Of a stretch of 64,000 nucleotides of DNA, positions 58,752 through 64,000 are shown one piece after another. Below the pieces are notes generated by a model that searched no databases, had not been told where the DNA came from, and saw nothing but the letters and a program-made list of their open reading frames with translations. The translations under genes and the position numbers were made by a program. The stretch's first letter is position 1; each line of letters begins with the position of its first letter. This DNA comes from Thuidium tamariscinum (lineage: Eukaryota; Streptophyta; Bryopsida; Hypnales; Thuidiaceae): assembly GCA_947034885.2 (NCBI GenBank), contig OX344751.2:6882001-6946000 (forward strand). Reading direction: 5' to 3'.

Positions 58752-61700
58752 ATGGAGACGAAGCTGTCTGCCATCGCCATCTGCGTCTTCCTTGCAGTCG
58801 CGATCTTCGACATCTCTTTCGCCGCGGACCCGCCGATGTCGCGTCCTGTGGGGTTCAGCATCACGATCCCCGCCCAGGAGACTTCGAACGTGCAGGTGAT
58901 AGCGACCGGTGACTACGTGGTGTCGCTGGAGGGCGCGCCGTGTGCGATCACCGTGCGCCACTTCTACTCCAGCTCAATTTCGCACCTGCTTTGGACGGCG
59001 AACTACTACGTGGGCTCGCTCGTCACCGCCACCCAGTGCACGCTGACGCTCACCGCCAGCGGCGACTTGCAGCTGCTGGCGCTCTTCCAAGGGACGAACA
59101 CGTTGCTTTGGCACAGCAACACGGCGAACAAGGGCGTGACGCGAATAGCACTGGAGAATGTGTTCGACAGCGGGGACTTGCAGCTGCTCGGAGCCCAGAA
59201 TCAGGTCGTGTTCCACAGCTTCGGAGTTCCCGAGTTCGCCGTCTTGCCCACCCAGAAGTTCACGTAAGTGCAGTCTTCCCTCTGATCCTCCATCTGAACG
59301 TGCCGCCAGCATCCCTCTTTGCTTTGAGAGCTTCGAGCTTGAGCCACATTCCCTACCCAAAACCCTCAACCTCTGTTAGTATGAAATTCAATGAAATATG
59401 CCGTCTTAGAGCAGCTTGTTGAATGTCCAAAGTTGTTATCCAAAGATGCCTCTGAATGGGAGAGGAAATGGCCAGAGCTGTGTACAGAACTGAGGGAGGA
59501 GGAAAGTGATGGCTATCAGGAGATGTTTAGTGGTTACGTAGTGGACTGCATGTGCTTTGAGTACTAATGAATCATCAGCGCTTTACATTCTGAAATTATC
59601 TGGATTGCTTGCATTGCTATGCATACTCAACGCCGTAAGTTACGTTGCATTGCATTGCAATGCAATTAAAGTGAGCCTTACGTTGACACCAGGGTTGACG
59701 ATTGGTCCTTAGGTAAAACCATTGAGCATTATATTGGATTGTACTGCATTGAATTTCAAACTGGGACAATTGTGGGGGTTAGGTTTGTGCTACAAGCGGC
59801 AATTTGATGTTTCTCGTAATTTGATGCACTTTGGGAGTTTGGGTCAAGGATTCATGCTTTAGCCCTTTTCCTGATATGTTAAGAAGGGGCTAAACTGATT
59901 CGAGTCCTGGGATATTCCAATATCCTAACTCTCACAAACCAATTCAGTCCCCTATAGTTAAAAACCTGACGCTAATCTGGCAAATCCTTCTAGACAGTGT
60001 CAGATTGGTCACAGATTCCCAGCTCCTGAACTAGGCAATTCATGTTCTCAGAACTTGAAGACTCAGTCAGCTGACAAGGCCTTTTGCTTCTTTTTGCATA
60101 TAATGTGATTCAGTCCAGGGCAGGTGTTGGTGGCTCCAAATGCAATCTTCAACGACAGCTACAATCAGGTTCTGTTTTCGGGCGGCATCTACTCGTTGAA
60201 GCTGCAAAGCGGAGACCTCCGCCTCTACTCCAATTTCGGAGCGGGAGAGAAGCAGTACTGGAGCCTGCACCAGACCTTGTACCAAGGCGACTTGAGCCAG
60301 GTTGCATACGCTGGTACGTCACTCCACCATTACCAGCATACTACACCATGTGCTGTACCGGCCATAAACGGTGCACCGCTCACGGCGAAAAAAACTGTCC
60401 AGAGAGCGCGCACATCGTTTGTAGTGCACTTGTACCATACTCCCTCATAGTCATAGTGGGATTTTTCTCCAAAATGGATTGTAGAAGCTCGTGGTTTTTT
60501 GTGGTAGGCATCGTGATTGGCGAGGGGGGACTTGCACTCTTCAAAGCAGACGGCAGCGTGGTGTACACTACTGGGCCACTTCCTCTCATCGGAGTAAGGT
60601 CAAACCCTCACGACGCATATTTCTCCGTCGACGCCGACGGCAACCTCCGCACGCATAACCTCATCAAAGGCATATTCTGGGATTACTACTTCGTGGCTCT
60701 ACCAACAAACTGCGACTTGCCAAGCTTCTGTGGGCCTTACGGTGTGTGCAGCAAGAACACCACCTGCAGGTTAGTACGCTCTTGCTCGCTCCGCTGTCTT
60801 GATTCTTAGGGTGGCTTGCAACCGCTGGAAAGAATGCTGCTATGGTATGAATCATTAAATGAGCATGATTTGAAGTACCCAAATAGTGACATTTAGGTGC
60901 TCAGCGATCAAAACTATTAGAACCGACATAGATCTCAGGTTCCAGGAAAGCATCCAGATGGGAAGTGCCAATTGATCTCTTTTAATTTTTTCCATTTTAA
61001 CAGACGTAATTCTTTGTCTCAATAGTTTGAGACTGGATCCGGATTTGCTACAAAATTCTCATTAACCCATTTTCCAAAGAGTTTTCTTTGATCAGGGGGC
61101 AAACTCATTCAGAACGTCAATTTCGGTAGATTAACCGGATTCCAGGATTTCGACACTTATCTGAAATGTAATTATTCTGTACCAGTTCTAGTTTTTTAGG
61201 GTTTCGTGCAGATGAATGTCTCAAATCATGGCACCCCAAATCGCGCCAATTTAACGAAAGCAACGATTGAGGCAGAGTACGTTCAGGGAATGAAACTTCT
61301 AATTAAGTTATTTAAGAAGATCAATGAAAGAAATCTCTTGAATTGCCACTTCTTAAATGCTCTTTTTCAGCAACGTACGTTTTTCAGCTTTTGGAAAGTG
61401 GCAATTCAAGTGATCTCTCTTATACTTCATGCATTTGTAATGTTATCAGTAACCTTCAAACGTAGCTGTGAGGGCAGAATTAGAACTAGTGGACAGTGTG
61501 CATGTATCAACAATGTTGTATAGAGGTTCAGCTCCATTTCTCAGTGCGCAATGGGCTTCATATATTTAGGGTGCTTGCTGCCCGAGTTCATGTATCTGGG
61601 GAGCATAATATTGTTGACGAAGGCGGAGTGTTGCATTGCTTGCTTGCTTGCAGTTGCTCGGCGTCATTCACGCCCATCAACCGGAAGGATCTCTCCCAGG

Positions 61701-61963
61701 GATGCAAGCCACAGGCAGGATTTTCCAAGTGTGGTGCATCCAACGAACGCTTCCTGCGCCTCACAGGCTACGACTACAACTACAACCAGTACGCTACGGC
61801 GCTCCATCTGAGCGCCAAAGATTGCAACAGCAAGTGCCTGAAAGATTGCTCTTGCAAGGCGTATTTCTACTACCAGAAAACGGGATTGTGTTACCTGTCA
61901 AACGAAGTGCGAACCTTGAAGAAGGTGTCGGACAGTAGCAAGCTCGCCTTCATCAGGTTGTGA
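58752..61963 (+). CDS. Secreted bulb-type lectin with EGF-like and PAN domains
   Basis: Four exons, 58752-59263, 60114-60313, 60508-60769 and 61654-61963, join in phase to 427 aa with GT-AG borders. Residues 1 to about 24 are a signal peptide (LSAIAICVFLAVAIFDISFA). A B-lectin (D-mannose-binding, bulb-type) region follows, with repeated beta-prism strands such as LTLTASGDLQLL, LLWHSNT and SGDLQLLGAQNQVVF. Next comes a second lectin-like stretch (FSGGIYSLKLQSGDLRLYS). At about 315-350 is a Cys-rich EGF/S-locus-like segment (CDLPSFCGPYGVCSKNTTC). Last is a PAN/apple domain (DCNSKCLKDCSCKAYFYY ... LCYLSNEV). No transmembrane helix or kinase follows, so it resembles secreted EP1-like glycoproteins rather than lectin receptor kinases. 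Sugar specificity cannot be read here: the canonical Q-x-D-x-N-x-V-x-Y motif is not intact. Confidence 0.85.
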
Positions 61964-62327
61964 GTCGAATTCTCCAAAAAATGATGGGCTCGGTAGTGGG
62001 CTTGGAGAGCATCATCAAACATTAGGCCAACTCTTTGACTAGTTGGCTCGGATCAATGGGAAAGGCTTGGCATTGATATTGACAGAAGCAACCTTAAGGA
62101 AGTTTGAGTAGCTACTTTACTTGAAAAGCAAATCAATGCTGCGAAGGTAGAGCCTCCTGTAGAGTAGTTGCATTTTACTTTTTTTCAGGTCTAATAAGAT
62201 TTTAGATTAAAGAGAAGGATTATTGGCTATATAATCTTCATCAAGAGTGATTCTCTTACTAGTGCTTAGATTTGAATGAAGTTGGATCATATGTAAATGT
62301 TTTATACCTTCTTACTACTTAAAAGAT
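61964..62327. other. Lectin gene 3' region
   Basis: Probable 3' untranslated region followed by AT-rich DNA. No ORF is supported. Confidence 0.4.
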
Positions 62328-62485
62328 GCATAACATTCAGTAGCAAGGCTGCCACTGCCTTGGCTCTACAGTGATGGTGTGGAATATGCCACACCCAGCA
62401 GTGTTTGTAAGTAACTAATTGGTTGGGAGTGGAATATGCCACACCATCACTGTAGAGGCATGGCATGCTACTGAATGTTATGTGC
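62328..62485. repeat. Fold-back hairpin of about 158 bp
   Basis: The left arm (ATAACATTCAGTAGCA, then CTCTACAGTGATGGTGTGG) pairs with the right arm (CCACACCATCACTGTAGAG, then TGCTACTGAATGTTAT). The interruption is a small bulge of unequal length and the loop is about 30 nt (62395-62425). The terminal arms are perfect over 16 bp and the inner arms over about 19 bp. It could be a small MITE or a transcribed hairpin. Confidence 0.7.
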
Positions 62486-62667
62486 AATGACATTTGCTTT
62501 GAACATTGGTTTTCACATTAAAAGAGATTAATTGGACATGATGTCAAATCATTTGATACAATTTTGAACATCTAGACCTATAGTTTTTGGTAAATCAAAG
62601 TATTCAAATGAGGAGAAGGATTACGCATTGTAATCATCTTTTGAAAAGGTAATAAAAGTAAACAATG

Positions 62668-63000
62668 CATTAGAGGGGATTTGAGGGCATGGAGAGATCA
62701 CCAGTTATCTTGAGTTTTTGAATTGTGGGAATGCACTACATTAGTAGTTTGACATGGTCGAGAGAATGCCGCATCAAATTTGTTTAATTTATTTAATTAT
62801 TTTAATTATTTTAAAAGAATTGAATTTTAAAAAGTCAATTTTAGATTTTTCAACACTTTTTGAAATTTTTGAAAAAGAATTGTTCATAAATTCCAAAATG
62901 TAGCAATTGTAGGCTAGTTCTTAGTTTCTAGATAGCACAAGAAATGAAGAAGGGAACAACCCTAAAACACTTGTTCCTTGCCTTCAAATCTCCCCTAATG
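62668..63000. mobile_element. CATTAG-type MITE, copy 4
   Basis: CATTAGAGGGGATTTGAGGGC at 62668 is mirrored by GCCTTCAAATCTCCCCTAATG ending at 63000. The 333-bp interior has 'gacatggtcgagagaatgcc', the family core, then very AT-rich DNA. The right part matches 15505-15590. It is non-coding. Confidence 0.7.
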
Positions 63001-63109
63001 ACATGCTATCTTTGTATATAGTGGACTTGGTATAATGGTTTACAGATCCATTTAATTAACCAAAGTCTAATTTAGGTCACAAATCTTGAATCCAATTTTG
63101 CTCTTTTGC

Positions 63110-63735
63110 ATCTTAATCCCTAAATGCCTAAGGCCTTTTTTGAGCTTCTAGAAATTTACTCTTAATTGAAATGAAGCCAACATTTCAATAAATTGTATTA
63201 GTTGTTTTTTAATGGTAACTATGCAAATTTAAACTAGTAAGATATGCTAGAGATCACATAAAAAAATAAAAATAAAACAATATCACTTGTGGATTGATAG
63301 ATTATAATCTTTAATCATGAAGGTATCAAAACTCAAAAAAAGAGTTGAGGTCTTTCAATCCTCTTTTCACATGTCAATTCTAAAAAGTTGGTCATCAAAA
63401 AAACATGAGGTTAGAGGGCCTATATAAATAATATGCATAATCCAAATCAAATTATAACTTTTGAAAATCTACTCTACAATTTTTGTAAATGAATTCAGTC
63501 TAATGTATTTTTTTTCTCCTAGATCTAATGTATTTGAGGTTCATTTCCAAGAGCCTTCAATATTGTAGGAAGTCAAGATTGCAATGGACACCCTTGAACA
63601 AAATCTTGAATAGAAAAATCATAGTCAATTATTTTAAAAATTGGATTTTGAGATGCTAAATCTAAACTTCAAAAATATTTTTCAAAAATATAAACCATTA
63701 AAAATAGAAACTTGATTAGGATTTATTTAACTTCA
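63110..63735. repeat. Dispersed AT-rich repeat, copy 2
   Basis: Direct-orientation match to 53571-54370, without the internal tandem duplication. It ends near 'aggatttatttaacttcaaa', as the first copy does ('aggttttatttaacttcaaa'). Confidence 0.7.
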
Positions 63736-64000
63736 AAATAGTATTGACCCCAACTGGGGTTCAAAGAGAAAGTATAAATTGTGTTGAAAAGTTACCCTCT
63801 CTATGGATAAATCTTATAAAGTTTAGGACAAGCAAATCTTCTTGTAGGCAAGTTTTGGATGCTCAACTTTCCTTATAAGTGAATTTATAACAAGTGATCC
63901 TTTCCTACACTAAATAGAAAAATTAGATTGCCTTCACAATTAGGTTTTCTTTTTCCAAGACAATTATTCTATAAAGCATCAAAATCAAGTTAACACTTGA
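63736..64000. other. AT-rich sequence at window end
   Basis: No gene or repeat recognised beyond general AT-richness. Confidence 0.4.

Noticed and set aside
58940..59422. 160-codon Arg/Leu/Ala-rich ORF overlapping the lectin
   Set aside because: Alternative frame of GC-rich lectin exon 1. It runs past the exon-1 donor and has no domain.

Overview
The window is nuclear DNA of a plant. It has GT-AG introns, a plant-type cytosolic glutaminyl-tRNA synthetase, a plant maspardin and a bulb-type lectin with a PAN domain. Gene islands near 45-50% GC sit in very AT-rich, repeat-filled intergenic DNA. Short introns and this composition fit a non-seed land plant (moss, liverwort or lycophyte), but I cannot fix the taxon from sequence alone.

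Layout: 0.4-2.9 kb, a decayed hAT-superfamily transposase. 3.4-3.7 kb, a MITE with TA target duplications whose second, inverted copy lies at 57.6-57.9 kb. 6.4-7.6 kb (minus), a three-exon gene for a small protein I do not recognise. 7.7-22.5 kb, AT-rich DNA with MITEs, degenerate repeats and one repeat-containing ORF. 22.9-33.95 kb, a large non-LTR retrotransposon. 34-36.9 kb, nothing clear. 37.6-42.2 kb, maspardin (9 exons, 438 aa). 43.75-44.03 kb, a MITE. 45.4-53.0 kb, cytosolic GlnRS (23 exons, 799 aa). 53.5-57.6 kb, AT-rich repeats. 58.75-61.96 kb, a secreted lectin-PAN protein (4 exons, 427 aa). 62.3-63.8 kb, a fold-back hairpin, a MITE and a second copy of the 53.6 kb repeat.

The most unusual item is the retrotransposon. 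Read across frames it has a two-ORF structure. ORF1 has a possible RRM-like region and a coiled coil. ORF2 carries, in order, a 2A-like translational recoding motif (GDIETNPGP), an AP-endonuclease, a reverse transcriptase, an extra domain of about 500 residues, an RNase H with its D-E-D-D residues, and a C-terminal CCHC finger plus restriction-like endonuclease. Two endonuclease types in one polyprotein is the Dualen/RandI architecture first described in Chlamydomonas. This copy is dead: it has frameshifts, and most in-frame stops can be explained by C-to-T or G-to-A changes. A 229-bp CACTA-like MITE interrupts the restriction-like endonuclease; removing it with one copy of its 3-bp duplication restores the frame exactly.

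The three host genes look intact. They are unrelated in function (translation, an alpha/beta-hydrolase-fold adaptor, an extracellular lectin) and show no operon-like or pathway relation.
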